Notes: generated from the sequence alone by a model not told the origin. 64,000 bases of DNA from Babylonia areolata (GCF_041734735.1 NC_134899.1:917138-981137), one strand, 5' to 3'; shown: positions 11,172 to 24,046, counted from the first letter of the stretch. Made by a program: numbers and translations.

Positions 11172-11280
11172 CACCTGTTTCAGTTTCAGTTTCAAGGAGG
11201 TGTGAAACTATGCAGACTGATACATATAACCTATACCACATCTACTGTAAAAAAAAAAAAAAAAGAAAAGTAAAAAAAGG
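11172..11280 (+). mobile_element. SINE fragment (TTTCAG family C) with A-rich tail
   Basis: GTTTCAGTTTCAGTTTCAAG is followed by GGAGGTGTGAAACT, AGACTGATACATATAACC and CCACATCTACTG, then an A-run to about 11280. From memory this resembles the TTTCAGTTTCAG...CACATCTGCT element of gastropod genomes. A minus-strand piece of the same element lies at 14031-14072. Confidence 0.65.
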
Positions 11281-11288
11281 CCGATGCT

Positions 11289-14030
11289 GGATGTTGACAA
11301 AGCCCACACACTGATCAGGCGTCAAAGGACATGGTGTTGGATCAGTCCACAAGGACACATGGTGTTGGATCAGTCCACAAGGACACATGGTGTTGGATCA
11401 GTCCACACACTGATCAGGTGTCAAAGGACACATGGTGTTGGATCAGTCCACACACTGATCAGGCGTCAAAGGACATGGTGTTGGATCAGTCCACAAGGAC
11501 ACATGGTGTTGGATCAGTCCACACACTGATCAGGTGTCAAAGGACACATGGTGTTGGATCAGTCCACACACTGATCAGGCGTCAAAGGACATGGTGTTGG
11601 ATCAGTCCACACACTGATCAGCTGTCAAAGGACATGGTGTTGGATCAGTCCACAAGGACACATGGTGTTGGATCAGTCCACAAGGACACATGGTGTTGGA
11701 TCAGTCCACACACTGATCAGGTGTCAAAGGACACATGGTGTTGGATCAGTCCACACACTGATCAGGCGTCAAAGGACATGGTGTTGGATCAGTCCACAAG
11801 GACACATGGTGTTGGATCAGTCCACACACTGATCAGGTGTCAAAGGACACATGGTGTTGGATCAGTCCACACACTGATCAGGCGTCAAAGGACATGGTGT
11901 TGGATCAGTCCACACACTGATCAGCTGTCAAAGGACATGGTGTTGGATCAGTCCACACACTGATCAGGTGTCAAAGGACATGGTGTTGGATCAGTCCACA
12001 CACTGATCAGGTGTCAAAGGACATGGTGTTGGATCAGTCCACACACTGATCAGGTGTCAAAGGACACATGGTGTTGGATCAGTCCACAAGGACACATGGT
12101 GTTGGATCAGTCCACACACTGATCAGGTGTCAAAGGACACATGGTGTTGGATCAACCCACACACTGATCAGCTGTCAAAGGACACATGGTGTTGGATCAG
12201 TCCACACACTGATCAGGTGTCAAAGGACACATGGTGTTGGATCAGTCCACACACTGATCAGCTGTCAAAGGACACATGGTGTTGGATCAGTCCACACACT
12301 GATCAGGTGTCAAAGGACATGGTGTTGGATCAGTCCACACACTGATCAGGTGTCAAAGGACACATGGTGTTGGATCAGTCCACACACTGATCAGGTGTCA
12401 AAGGACACATGGTGTTGGATCAGTCCACACACTGATCAGGTGTCAAAGGACACATGGTGTTGGATCAGTCCACAAGGACACATGGTGTTGGATCAGTCCA
12501 CACACTGATCAGGTGTCAAAGGACACATGGTGTTGGATCAGTCCACACACTGATCAGCTGTCAAAGGACACATGGTGTTGGATCAGTCCACACACTGATC
12601 AGCTGTCAAAGGACACATGGTGTTGGATCAGTCCACACACTGATCAGCTGTCAAAGGACACATGGTGTTGGATCAGTCCACACACTGATCAGCTGTCAAA
12701 GGACACATGGTGTTGGATCAGTCCACACACTGATCAGCTGTCAAAGGACACATGGTGTTGGATCAGTCCACACACTGATCAGCTGTCAAAGGACACATGG
12801 TGTTGGATCAGTCCACACACTGATCAGGTGTCAAAGGACACATGGTGTTGATCAGTCCACACACTGATCAGCTGTCAAAGGACACATGGTGTTGGATCAG
12901 TCCACACACTGATCAGCTGTCAAAGGACACATGGTGTTGGATCAGTCCACACACTGATCAGCTGTCAAAGGACACATGGTGTTGGATCAGTCCACAAGGA
13001 CACATGGTGTTGGATCAGCCCACACACTGATCAGCTGTCAAAGGACACATGGTGTTGGATCAGTCCACACACTGATCAGGCGTCAAAGGACATGGTGTTG
13101 GATCAGTCCACAAGGACACATGGTGTTGATCAGTCCACACACTGATCAGCTGTCAAAGGACACATGGTGTTGGATCAGTCCACACACTGATCAGCTGTCA
13201 AAGGACACATGGTGTTGGATCAGTCCACAAGGACACATGGTGTTGGATCAGTCCACACACTGATCAGCTGTCAAAGGACATGGTGTTGGATCAGTCCACA
13301 CACTGATCAGCTGTCAAAGGACATGGTGTTGGATCAGTCCACACACTGATCAGCTGTCAAAGGACACATGGTGTTGGATCAGTCCACACACTGATCAGCT
13401 GTCAAAGGACACATGGTGTTGGATCAGTCCACACACTGATCAGGTGTCAAAGGACATGGTGTTGGATCAGTCCACACACTGATCAGGTGTCAAAGGACAC
13501 ATGGTGTTGGATCAGTCCACACACTGATCAGCTGTCAAAGGACACATGGTGTTGGATCAGTCCACAAGGACACATGGTGTTGGATCAGTCCACACACTGA
13601 TCAGGTGTCAAAGGACACATGGTGTTGGATCAGTCCACACACTGATCAGCTGTCAAAGGACACATGGTGTTGGATCAGTCCACACACTGATCAGGCGTCA
13701 AAGGACACATGGTGTTGGATCAGTCCACAAGGACACATGGTGTTGGATCAGCCCACACACTGATCAGCTGTCAAAGGACACATGGTGTTGGATCAGTCCA
13801 CACACTGATCAGCTGTCAAAGGACACATGGTGTTGGATCAGTCCACACACTGATCAGGCGTCAAAGGACACATGGTGTTGATCAGTCCACACACTGATCA
13901 GCTGTCAAAGGACACATGGTGTTGGATCAGTCCACACACTGATCAGGTGTCAAAGGACACATGGTGTTGGATCAGTCCACACACTGATCAGGTGTCAAAG
14001 GACACATGGTGTTGGATCAACCCACACACT
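11289..14030. repeat. minisatellite, 45/28 bp unit, ~65-70 copies
   Basis: The long unit is GTGTTGGATCAGTCCACACA then CTGATCAGGTGTCAAAGGAC and ACATG; the short unit jumps from CCACA to AGGACACATG. Sub-types are GGTGTC, GGCGTC and GCTGTC. A block near 11,331-11,640 recurs almost exactly near 11,660-11,950 (about 315 bp apart), showing higher-order duplication. Confidence 0.95.
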
Positions 14031-14072
14031 GCGATAGCTCCTTGGAGCTGAAACTGAAAGTGATTCCAATGG
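14031..14072 (-). mobile_element. SINE fragment (TTTCAG family C), inverted relative to 11172
   Basis: On the minus strand this reads CTTTCAGTTTCAGCTCCAAG and then GAGCTATCGC, like the TTTCAGTTTCAG..CAAGGAG start at 11175. The two fragments bracket the 2.7-kb array in inverted orientation. Confidence 0.5.
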
Positions 14073-14082
14073 ACAAGGCGGT

Positions 14083-14310
14083 CACACTGTGTCCCAGTCG
14101 TCACCACACCTGGCTGTGAAACGTGTTGAGACAGCATCTGACATGTTACACACTGTGTCACCTGACACGTTACACTCTGTGTCATCTGACATGATACACA
14201 CTGTGTCCCAGTCGTCACCACACCTGGCTGTGAAACGTGTTGAGACAGCATCTGACATGTTACACACTGTGTCACCTGACATGTTACACACTGTTACTTC
14301 CGTACATCAG
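14083..14310. repeat. two-copy tandem duplication, ~114 bp unit
   Basis: CACACTGTGTCCCAGTCGTC begins copies at about 14083 and 14197. Each unit also contains shorter TGACAYGTTACACACTGTGTC sub-repeats. Confidence 0.9.
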
Positions 14311-14661
14311 TCATTTAATTTTTGTGCAGTGTTGTTCACTTGCTATGCAGTGTCATTGCATTTTTTCATACATCATGCCATGATGCATAGTGTTTGTCAC
14401 ATTTTTCCACCCACTACCCTGTCACATCATTAACATTTTTATGCAGTTGTGAAATCCCTGCCTTTCAAAACAAGTTGTGAAATCTCTACCTTTAAAAACA
14501 AGTTGTGAAATCCCTACCTTTCAAAACAAGTTGTGAAATCCCTACCTTTCAAAACTGGCATAGAGCAATAGTTTGTTCTGTTGTGACATTGGACTGTGTG
14601 TGTTTGTGTATGAACTGAATGCAGTGGATGAGGAGACGTCTGTTGGAGAGTGGACAATGTC
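14311..14661. other. unique spacer with a 4-copy short repeat
   Basis: Unique sequence, with about four copies of a ~29-bp unit (AAGTTGTGAAATCCCTACC) at 14452-14553. Nothing else was recognised. Confidence 0.7.
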
Positions 14662-16975
14662 TGCTGTCTTTTGTTGTTCTACCAATGTTCATGAGTAAAT
14701 GATGAACAGCCTGCCTTGTTTTGTTGCTCTACCAATGTTCATCAGTGCAGAATGAACAGCCTGCTTTGTTTTGTTCATCTACCAATACTCATCAGTGCAG
14801 AATGAACAGCCTGCCTCGTTTTGTTCATCTACCAATGTTCATCAGTGCAGAATGAACAGCCTGCCTTGTTTTGTTCATCTACCAATGCTCATCAGTGCAG
14901 AATGAACAGCCTGCCTTGTTTTCTTCATGTACCAATGTTCATCAGTGCAGAATGAACAGCCTGCTTTGTTTTGTTCATCTACCAATGCTCATCAGTGCAG
15001 AATGATTAGCCTGCCTTGTTTTCTTCATGTACCAATGTTCATCAGTGCAGAATGAACAGTCTGCCATGTTTTGTTGCTCTACCAATGTTCATAAGTGCAG
15101 AATGAACAGCCTGCCTTGTTTTGTTCATCTACCAATGTTCATCAGTGCAGAATGAACAGCCTGCCTTGTTTTCTTCATGTACCAATGTTCATCAGTGGAG
15201 AATGATTAGCCTGCCTTGTTTTCTTCATGTACCAATGTTCATCAGTGCAGAATGAACAGTCTGCCATGTTTTGTTGCTCTACCAATGTTCATCAGTGCAG
15301 AATGAACAGCCTGCCTTGTTTTCTTCATGTACCAATGTTCATCAGTGCGGAATGAACAGTCTGCCATGTTTTGTTGCTCTACCAATGTTCATAAGTGCAG
15401 AATGAACAGCCTGCCTTGTTTTGTTCATCTACCAATGTTCATCAGTGCAGAATGAACAGCCTGCCTTGTTTTCTTCATGTACCAATGTTCATCAGTGGAG
15501 AATGAACAGCCTGCCTTGTTTTGTTCATCTACCAATGTTCATCAGTGCAGAATGAACAGTCTGCCATGTTTTGTTGCTCTACCAATGTTCATCAGTGCAG
15601 AATGAACAGCCTGCTTTGTTTTGTTCATCTACCAATGCTCATCAGTGCAGAATGAACGGCCTGCCTTGTTTTCTTCATCTACCAATGTTCATCAGTGCAG
15701 AATGAACATTCTGCCATGTTTTGTTGCTCTACCAATGTTCATCAGTGCAGAATGAACAGCCTGCTTTGTTTTCTTCATGTACCAATGTTCATCAGTGCAG
15801 AATGATTAGCCTGCCTTGTTTTCTTCATCTACCAATGTTCATCAGTGCAGAATGAACATTCTGCCATGTTTTGTTCATCTACCAATGTTCATCAGTGCAG
15901 AATGAACAGCCTGCTTTGTTCATCTACCAATGCTCATCAGTGCAGAATGAACAGCCTGCCTTGTTTTCTTCATGTACCAATGTTCATCAGTGCAGAATGA
16001 ACAGCCTGCCTTGTTTTGTTCATCTACCAATGTTCATCAGTGCAGAATGAACAGTCTGCCATGTTTTGTTGCTCTACCAATGTTCATCAGTGCAGAATGA
16101 ACAGCCTGCTTTGTTTTGTTCATCTACCAATGCTCATCAGTGCAGAATGAACAGCCTGCCTTGTTTTCTTCATCTACCAATGTTCATCAGTGCAGAATGA
16201 ACAGTCTGCCATGTTTTGTTGCTCTACCAATGTTCATCAGTGCAGAATGAACAGCCTGCTTTGTTTTCTTCATGTACCAATGTTCATCAGTGCAGAATGA
16301 TTAGCCTGCCTTGTTTTCTTCATCTACCAATGTTCATCAGTGCAGAATGAACATTCTGCCATGTTTTGTTCATCTACCAATGTTCATCAGTGCAGAATGA
16401 ACAGCCTGCTTTGTTCATCTACCAATGCTCATCAGTGCAGAATGAACAGCCTGCCTTGTTTTCTTCATGTACCAATGTTCATCAGTGCAGAATGAACAGC
16501 CTGCTTTGTTTTGTTCATCTACCAATGTTCATCAGTGCAGAATGAACATTCTGCCATGTTTTGTTCATCTATCAATGTTCGTCACTGCAGAATGAACAGC
16601 CTGCCTTGTTTTGTTCATCTACCAATGTTCATCAGTGCAGAATGAACAGCCTGCCTTGTTTTGTTCATCTACCAATGTTCATCAGTGCAGAATGAACAGC
16701 CTGCCTTGTTTTCTTCATCTACCAATGTTCATCAGTGCAGAATGAACAGCCTGCCTTGTTTTGTTCGTGTACCAATGTTCATCAGTGCAGAATGAACAGC
16801 CTGCCTTGTTTTGTTCATCTACCAATGTTCATCAGTGCAGAATGAACAGCCTGCCTTGTTTTGTTCGTGTACCAATGTTCATCAGTGCAGAATGAACAGC
16901 CTGCCTTGTTTTGTTCATCCACCAATGTTCATCAGTGCAGAATGAACAGTCTGCCTTGTTTAATTTTGTACCTCT
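14662..16975. repeat. minisatellite, 50 bp unit, ~46 copies, with higher-order repeats
   Basis: The core is CTACCAATGTTCATCAGTGC then AGAATGAACAGCCTGCCTTG. Variants (TTGCTCT, TTCATGT, ACATTCTGCC, GATTAGCC) recur in a fixed order. A stretch from about 15711 recurs from about 16206, about 495 bp later, including the same 5-bp deletion (CTGCTTTGTTCATC). Confidence 0.95.
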
Positions 16976-17548
16976 ATTTATCTTCATCAGCGCAAAATGA
17001 ACATACACTTGGACAAGCAATCATTCACCTCAAGACAGCACACCAATGATCAACTTCACATTTTTATTTTATGCAAAATATATAAATGTTACATTTAATT
17101 TCAACACAGTGCATTCACATTTTGACCTGAGTATATATGTCAGTTTCCAAAGGAGAACAAGCACTGGGTACCAACACGTCCACTGGCAGTACAAGAAAAG
17201 ACAGAAACCCAGTCCATTCTCCCTCATTCCCACAGCCGTTTTTCTTCTGGAACTTTGTTTTTCTTCAAAACCATTTTGCTGTGGATGTGAGTAAATTGAT
17301 CATTCTTCAGGTCTAAGTTGTCTGGGATGACAAGGAAACACAGCATTCTTTAAGATTTAAAGATTATTGACAGATGTACATAAAAAAAATCAGTCAACTG
17401 TTTTGTCTGACACCGACCACCAGTAACAGTTCACAAAGTTTTCAAGAGAAAAAGGGAAATAGGAGGGAGCAAAATTCTATTTCAACTTTTTTGTTTTCTT
17501 TTGCTCCACCCTCTACTCTGTTTCAGTGGCATTACTTCCACACTGCTC
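16976..17548. other. unique AT-rich spacer between the two convergent genes
   Basis: About 570 bp without repeats. No coding signal was seen. It holds the best poly(A)-signal candidate for the minus-strand gene (17063-17068). Confidence 0.5.
17063..17068 (-). promoter_or_regulatory. candidate poly(A) signal AATAAA for KIBRA
   Basis: This is the first canonical AATAAA I noticed on the minus strand downstream of the KIBRA stop at 28386. If used, the 3'UTR would be about 11.3 kb and made largely of tandem arrays. A weaker TATAAA-like variant lies near 24119-24124. Use of either is not shown by sequence. Confidence 0.2.
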
Positions 17549-19292
17549 ATTCCAATCCACACCCCCCCTGCCACACCCATGTTTGTCACCAGTCCACAGA
17601 ACTCTGTTGTCAATCCACACCCCCCCTGCCACACCCATGTTTGTCACCAGTCCACAGAACTCTATTGTCAATCCACACACCCCCTGCCACACCCATGTTT
17701 GTCACCAGTCCACAGAACTATTGTTGTCAATCCACACACCCCCTGCCACACCCATGTTTGTCACCAGTCCACAGAACTCTATTGTCAATCCACACACCCC
17801 CTGCCACACCCATGTCTGTCACCAGTCCACAGAACTCTACTGTCAATCCACACACCCCCTGCCACACCCATGTTTGTCACCAGTCCACAGAACTCTATTG
17901 TCAATCCACACACCCCCTGCCACACCCATGTCTGTCACCAGTCCACAGAACTCTATTGTCAATCCACACACCCCCTGCCACACCCATGTTTGTCACCAGT
18001 CCACAGAACTCTATTGTCAATCCACACACCCCCTGCCACACCCATGTTTGTCACCAGTCCACAGAACTCTATTGTCAATCCACACACACCCTGCCACACC
18101 CATGTTTGTCACCAGTCCACAGAACTCTGTTGTCAATCCACACCCCCCCTGCCACACCCATGTTTGTCACCAGTCCACAGAACTATTGTTGTCAATCCAC
18201 ACACCCCCTGCCACACCCATGTTTGTCACCAGTCCACAGAACTCTATTGTCAATCCACACACACCCTGCCACACCCATGTCTGTCACCAGTCCACAGAAC
18301 TCTATTGTCAATCCACACACCCCCTGCCACACCCATGTTTGTCACCAGTCCACAGAACTCTATTGTCAATCCACACACCCCCTGCCACACCCATGTCTGT
18401 CACCAGTCCACAGAACTCTATTGTCAATCCACACACCCCCTGCCACACCCATGTTTGTCACCAGTCCACAGAACTCTATTGTCAATCCACACACCCCCTG
18501 CCACACCCATGTTTGTCACCAGTCCACAGAACTCGATTGTCAATCCACACACACCCTGCCACACCCATGTTTGTCACCAGTCCACAGAACTCTGTTGTCA
18601 ATCCACACCCCCCCCTGCCACACCCATGTTTGTCACCAGTCCACAGAACTATTGTTGTCAATCCACACCCCCCCTGCCACACCCATGTTTGTCACCAGTC
18701 CACAGAACTCTATTGTCAATCCACACACACCCTGCCACACCCATGTCTGTCACCAGTCCACAGAACTCTATTGTCAATCCACACACCCCCTGCCACACCC
18801 ATGTTTGTCACCAGTCCACAGAACTCTATTGTCAATCCACACACCCCCTGCCACACCCATGTCTGTCACCAGTCCACAGAACTCTATTGTCAATCCACAC
18901 ACCCCCTGCCACACCCATGTTTGTCACCAGTCCACAGAACTCTATTGTCAATCCACACACCCCCTGCCACACCCATGTTTGTCACCAGTCCACAGAACTC
19001 TATTGTCAATCCACACACCCCCTGCCACACCCATGTTTGTCACCAGTCCACAGAACTCTATTGTCAATCCACACACACCCTGCCACACCCATGTTTGTCA
19101 CCAGTCCACAGAACTCTATTGTCAATCCACACACCCCCTGCCACACCCATGTTTGTCACCAGTCCACAGAACTCTGTTGTCAATCCACACACCCCCTGCC
19201 ACACCCATGTTTGTCACCAGTCCACAGAACTCTATTGTCAATCCACACACCCCCTGTCACACCCATGTCTGTCACCAGTACACAGAACTCTG
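17549..19292. repeat. minisatellite, 58 bp unit, ~30 copies, higher-order period ~468 bp
   Basis: The core is CCCTGCCACACCCATGTTTG then TCACCAGTCCACAGAACTC and TATTGTCAATCCACACAC. A rare ACTATTGTTGTCAAT variant recurs at about 17716, 18186 and 18652, so blocks of eight units were copied. 58 is not a multiple of 3, yet all three + frames are open because no unit contains a stop triplet in any frame. Confidence 0.96.
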
Positions 19293-19749
19293 TCAGGTCG
19301 CCAGAAAACCACACACCAGAAACGACCCTGCAGTGCTGCCCAGTCACTCTGTTGATGTTATTGATGTTAAGTAGTACCTGTTCTGATTTAACTTAGGACA
19401 CCATCTACTAAGCCCCCTACTACTGATGACAATAATGGTTTTGTGATTGAGCCAGAGTGTGCTTTCCCTTAGAGTGGAAACCCTCACTGTGTCCCTCCAT
19501 TGACCATCCTCCATGAATCTGATGACACTGCAGACCTTGATAGGACTCACCCACAGCACACAAGTGGAGGGGGATGGAAACTGAGGTCACCATGACAGCA
19601 GGGCATGAAAGGCCACATAACTTTGGACACTGTATTATACTGATGATGGAGGAGGAGGAGGAGGATGCTATGGAGGTCCATTTTTGGTTTGGGACAACGT
19701 GACCAGGCTGTGCTCTTTGCTTCCTGTCATAATCATACCCTGGCTTTCA
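19293..19749. other. unique spacer
   Basis: About 450 bp of non-repeated sequence with a short GGA run near 19650. Nothing was recognised. Confidence 0.5.
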
Positions 19750-19966
19750 CCAGGCCTGAGGGGTGCTGACACTTGCAGTGTTGGTCAGGAAATTTGAGCA
19801 CCACTCCCAAAGAACAACCGTGAAGTGGATGATACTTGACTGTGTGGTCCCAGTCTGCTCATTGAAACCCAAGCATGCTCAACTTTGGGGAGGACGGGGC
19901 CGAACCCCCCCCCCACTCCGGGAATCGAACCCGAGTCCTCCCAGCTGTCAGTCCACCAGCAGCAGC
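19750..19966 (-). mobile_element. tRNA-derived SINE fragment, - strand
   Basis: On the minus strand the block near 19935-19915 reads CTCGGGTTCGATTCCCGG, a clear B box, followed by a G-run and TTCGGCCCCGTCCTCCCC. The rest is diverged, so the ends are approximate. It appears to be a third tRNA-headed repeat type. Confidence 0.55.
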
Positions 19967-20128
19967 GTGCTCACAGCAACCTGATCACACAACTTGGTTT
20001 GGATGGATGTCTCTTCACCCATGAGGACTACAGGGGCAGTGTGCTCACAGCAACCTGATCACACAACTTGGTTTGGATGGATGTCTCTTCACCCATGAGG
20101 ACTACAGGGGCAGTGTGCTCACAGGTAG
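19967..20128. repeat. two-copy tandem duplication, ~82 bp unit
   Basis: GTGCTCACAGCAACCTGATC through GGACTACAGGGGCA occurs twice in direct order, almost identical. The left copy joins the SINE fragment. Confidence 0.9.
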
Positions 20129-20228
20129 AGGGGGCCTGGTAGAGGGGGGCCTGGTAGAGGGGGACCTGGTAGAGGGGGGCCTGGTAGAGGGGGCCTGGTA
20201 GAGGGGGACCTGGTAGAGGGGGACCTCT
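20128..20228. repeat. minisatellite, ~16-17 bp unit, ~6-7 copies
   Basis: The unit is GGGGGCCTGGTAGA or GGGGGACCTGGTAGA. Confidence 0.92.
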
Positions 20229-20267
20229 TCAAACACTGCCTCAGCCCAGAGGGAGTCTGTCAAGTCT

Positions 20268-20528
20268 GTCACTGTGTCAGTGCCAAACAGCCTGGTCTGT
20301 CCACTGTGTCAGTGCCAAACAGCCTGGTCTGTCACTGTGTCTGTGCCAAACAGCCTGGTCTGTCACTGTGTCTGTGCCAAACAACCTGGTCTGTCACTGT
20401 GTCAGTGCCAAACAGCCTGGTCTGTCACTGTGTCAGTGCCAAACAGCCTGGTCTGTCCACTGTGTCAGTGCCAAACAGCCTGGTCTGTCAGTGTGTCAGT
20501 GCCAAACAGCCTGGTCTGTCAGTGCCAG
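20268..20528. repeat. minisatellite, ~31 bp unit, ~8 copies
   Basis: The core is TGTGTCAGTGCCAAACAGCC then TGGTCTGTCAC. Confidence 0.94.
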
Positions 20529-21010
20529 ACGACAGCGTGAAGGATGTGACATTGTCCTATGGCAGGATCATGCAGAGCCTGTTCAGAAACAACAGGAAAA
20601 CACTCCCACAGACAGACACAGAGATAAATCATTTTCTTTAAAAAAAAAAAAAGTCAGTATCACAGGAAAATAACAAGACAAATCTAAAAGTATATTAACC
20701 AAGAATAAAAGTAAGAAAGAAAAAAATGTCCAAAAATAAGTAAGAGTTAAAAAAAAGAAGAAAAGAGATTTACTCAATTAAAAAAAAAGATTTTAAATCA
20801 AAGTAACAGAAAAACTTCAAAAAGTAAGCAGAAAATATAAAATCATTTATACACAGCCAGTCAGCTGCAATTCAAAATAGCAAAAAAAACCCCAAAAAAC
20901 CCTCCAAAAACCCCTCAGAAACAAACAAAAAAAACCCCAACAATCTGACATAAACAGACATGTCCCTCTACAGACATGTGACACATCTACTTTCACTGTC
21001 TGTCACTGTA
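20529..21010. other. unique A-rich spacer
   Basis: About 480 bp rich in A-runs (20638-20800 and 20880-20940). No gene was seen. On the minus strand it would be U-rich and could belong to a long KIBRA 3'UTR. Confidence 0.5.
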
Positions 21011-21890
21011 TCCCTCCAGAAGGTCAGCTCTGACATCCACATAAATTCTTTCTAATGTATCCCCCCAAAAAGTCAGCTCTGACATCCACATAAATTCTTT
21101 CTAATGTATCCCTCCAAAAGTCAGCTCTGACATCCACATAAATTCTTTCTAATGTATCCCTCCAAAAAGTCAGCTCTGACATCCACATAAATTCTTTCTA
21201 ATGTATCCCCCCAAAAAAGTCAGCTCTGACATCCACATAAATTCTTTCTAATGTATCCCCCCAAAAAGTCAGCTCTGACATCCACATAAATTCTTTCTAA
21301 TGTATCCCTCCAAAAGTCAGCTCTGACATCCACATAAATTCTTTCTAATGTATCCCTTCAAAAAGTCAGCTCTGACATCCACATAAATTCTTTCTAATGT
21401 ATCCCTCCAAAAGTCAGCTCTGACATCCACATAAATTCTTTCTAATGTATCCCTCCAAAAGTCAGCTCTGACATCCACATAAATTCTTTCTAATGTATCC
21501 GCCCCAAAAGTCAGCTCTGACATCCACATAAATTCTTTCTAATGTATCCCCCCAAAAAAGTCAGCTCTGACATCCACATAAATTCTTTCTAATGTATCCC
21601 TCCAAAAGTCAGCTCTGACATCCACATAAATTCTTTCTAATGTATCCCTTCAAAAAGTCAGCTCTGACATCCACATAAATTCTTTCTAATGTATCCCCCC
21701 AAAAAGTCAGCTCTGACATCCACATAAATTCTTTCTAATGTATCCCTCCAAAAGTCAGCTCTGACATCCACATAAATTCTTTCTAATGTATCCCTCCAAA
21801 AAGTCAGCTCTGACATCCACATAAATTCTTTCTAATGTATCCCTCCAAAAAGTCAGCTCTGACATCCACATAAATTCTTCCAATGCACCC
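21011..21890. repeat. minisatellite, ~47 bp unit, ~19 copies
   Basis: The core is GTCAGCTCTGACATCCACAT then AAATTCTTTCTAATGTATCC. Variation is mostly in the C-run/A-run junction (CCCTCCAAAA, CCCCCCAAAAA). Confidence 0.96.
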
Positions 21891-22485
21891 AATCAAGAAA
21901 GTCAGCTCTGACATCCTCTTGAATTCTATTTCAAATGCATCCCATACCAAACGCCTCCAGTTGATTCATCATCAGGATTTCCATAACTCCCCCCCTCCCA
22001 CTCCTCAAACGTCCAATCTGTTGGCTAGTTTGAATTCCAGACACAGGAAGGCAGTGGTTTGAACAAGGACAGGTCTACAGACGAGAGGCATCACACAGCT
22101 ACAACAGTCTTAACAAATCTGTAACACACACTGAAACAGACAGACTGGGAATCAGACAGCAAGACAGAGACTGATTTTGGACAGAAAACAAGACATGCAT
22201 TATATTACAGAGTGACACATACGGATTTAAATTGACTGCGTTCAAACTGTTACAGTTGGTTTAAATGCAGCGTCCCTGTCCCCAGCGCTGGGTCAGTGAG
22301 TGCCGATGTCCATCAAGTCTATGTACACTGAGCAGCGGGTCACACACTGAACTGTCCTGCCGCCATCCAAGGGAATGACACTACTGGTACACATCAAAAC
22401 ACTCCAATGCTGTATAGGTCCACAGGTAACAACCACTACCATTCCACTACACTACTTTGTTGCTTTGCCACGCACATCCATTCAC
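21891..22485. other. unique spacer
   Basis: About 600 bp of non-repeated sequence after a few decayed copies of the preceding array. No gene was seen. Confidence 0.5.
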
Positions 22486-22830
22486 TCACACACACACACA
22501 CTCACACACACACACAATCGTCTAATATCACTGATAGTGAAAAGACGCTAAACTAAAGAACAAACACACACACACATCCATTCACACACACACACCAAGT
22601 AACATACATCCATTAATGCAAACATCCATTCACACACACACACACACACACGTCCATCAACACACACATACACACATCCATTAATGTGCACGTGCGCGCA
22701 CACACACATACACACACATCCAGTCACACACATATACACACATCCATTAACACACACATCCATTGACACCATCCATTAATGCACACACACACACATACAT
22801 CCATTAACGCACATGCACACACACACTGAC
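22486..22830. repeat. CA-rich simple repeat with CATCCATTAA motifs
   Basis: (CA)n tracts are interspersed with ACATCCATTMA units. Confidence 0.9.
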
Positions 22831-23238
22831 TCACACTGCAGGCATCATGGAGGTTAGCCCAAACAATACACAAAGTGGGAAAGAGCAGTTAATGATATGC
22901 TAACCTAAGTTCCATTGCAAACTCCAAGCCACACACACAGCTCAGCCATCTAGTCCACCTGAACAGCTGGAATACCACTAGTTTGTTGTCACCCTCCACA
23001 CAACCTGCCGTCCATACCGCAAACCTCAGCACACACTGAGTATATCATTGTGTCAATGCCCCCCCCACCCCACCCCCATGTCCACGCACCATGTGAATAA
23101 CACCTGTGATATGACAGTCACCACGGAAACCTGTACACTGTGAGTATGATATACGTACTGCCTTGATATGAAATAAATATGACGTCAACAACATCCAGGT
23201 GTCAAGTTTTATCACACTCACAAAAGTTCTCTGACGTA
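22831..23238. other. unique spacer
   Basis: About 400 bp without repeats. A plus-strand GAAATAAATATG occurs near 23170, but no transcript reaches it with evidence. No gene was seen. Confidence 0.45.
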
Positions 23239-23466
23239 GAGCGAGGCCCACACAGGGTTTTGAAAGGACCTCACATCACACACTGATGCAGACACCATGT
23301 GAGGCCCACACAGGGTTTTGAAAGGACCTCACATCACACACTGATACAGACACCATGTGAGGCCCACACAGGGTTTTGAAAGGACCTCACATCACACACT
23401 GATGCAGACACCATGTGAGGCCCACACAGGGTTTTGAAAGGACCTCACATCACACACTGATACAGA
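23239..23466. repeat. minisatellite, ~58 bp unit, 4 copies
   Basis: The core is CACACAGGGTTTTGAAAGGA then CCTCACATCACACACTGAT. Confidence 0.94.
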
Positions 23467-23524
23467 CAATAGTCATGCTGGTATGTACAATTTTGTGATG
23501 TTTTGCTTCTCATGCAGAATGTTT

Positions 23525-24046
23525 GGAATCACTGGTGCCCTTTTGAACAAACACTCTCTCTCTCTCTCTCTGTGTCACACTGTTCATAAAACACACACCA
23601 CCACCACCACCACTACAATCACTGGTGCCCTTCAGAACAAACACTCTCTCTCTCTCTGTGTCACACTGTTCATAAAACACACACCACCACCACCACCTCT
23701 ACAATCACTGGTGCCCCTTTGAACACACACTCTCTCTCTCTGTGTCACACTGTTAATAAAACACACACCACCACCACCACCACTACAATCACTGGTGCCC
23801 TTCAGAACAAACACTCTCTCTCTCTCTGTGTCACACTGTTCATAAAACACACACCACCACCACCACCACTACAATCACTGGTGCCCTTCAGAACAAACAC
23901 TCTCTCTCTGTGTCACACTGTTCATAAAACACACACCACCACCACCACCACCACTATAATGACTGGTGCCCCTTTGAACACACACACTCTCTCTCTCCTT
24001 CTCTCTCTCCTAGTTCATCAAACACACACACTACCACCACCACTAC
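23525..24046. repeat. compound minisatellite, ~84 bp unit, ~6 copies, with CT and CCA microsatellites inside
   Basis: Each unit has AATCACTGGTGCCCTT, a (CT)n run, GTGTCACACTGTTCATAAAA and a (CCA)n run. Both microsatellites vary in length between copies. Confidence 0.94.

Noticed and set aside
14662-16975. CRISPR array
   Set aside because: The 50-bp units are directly adjacent with no unique spacers, in an animal genome and without cas genes. The same applies to all arrays here.
17374-19396. Overlapping + frames of 600-666 codons rich in His, Pro and Thr
   Set aside because: 58-bp minisatellite open in all three frames; no start context, no splice signals and no known domain.
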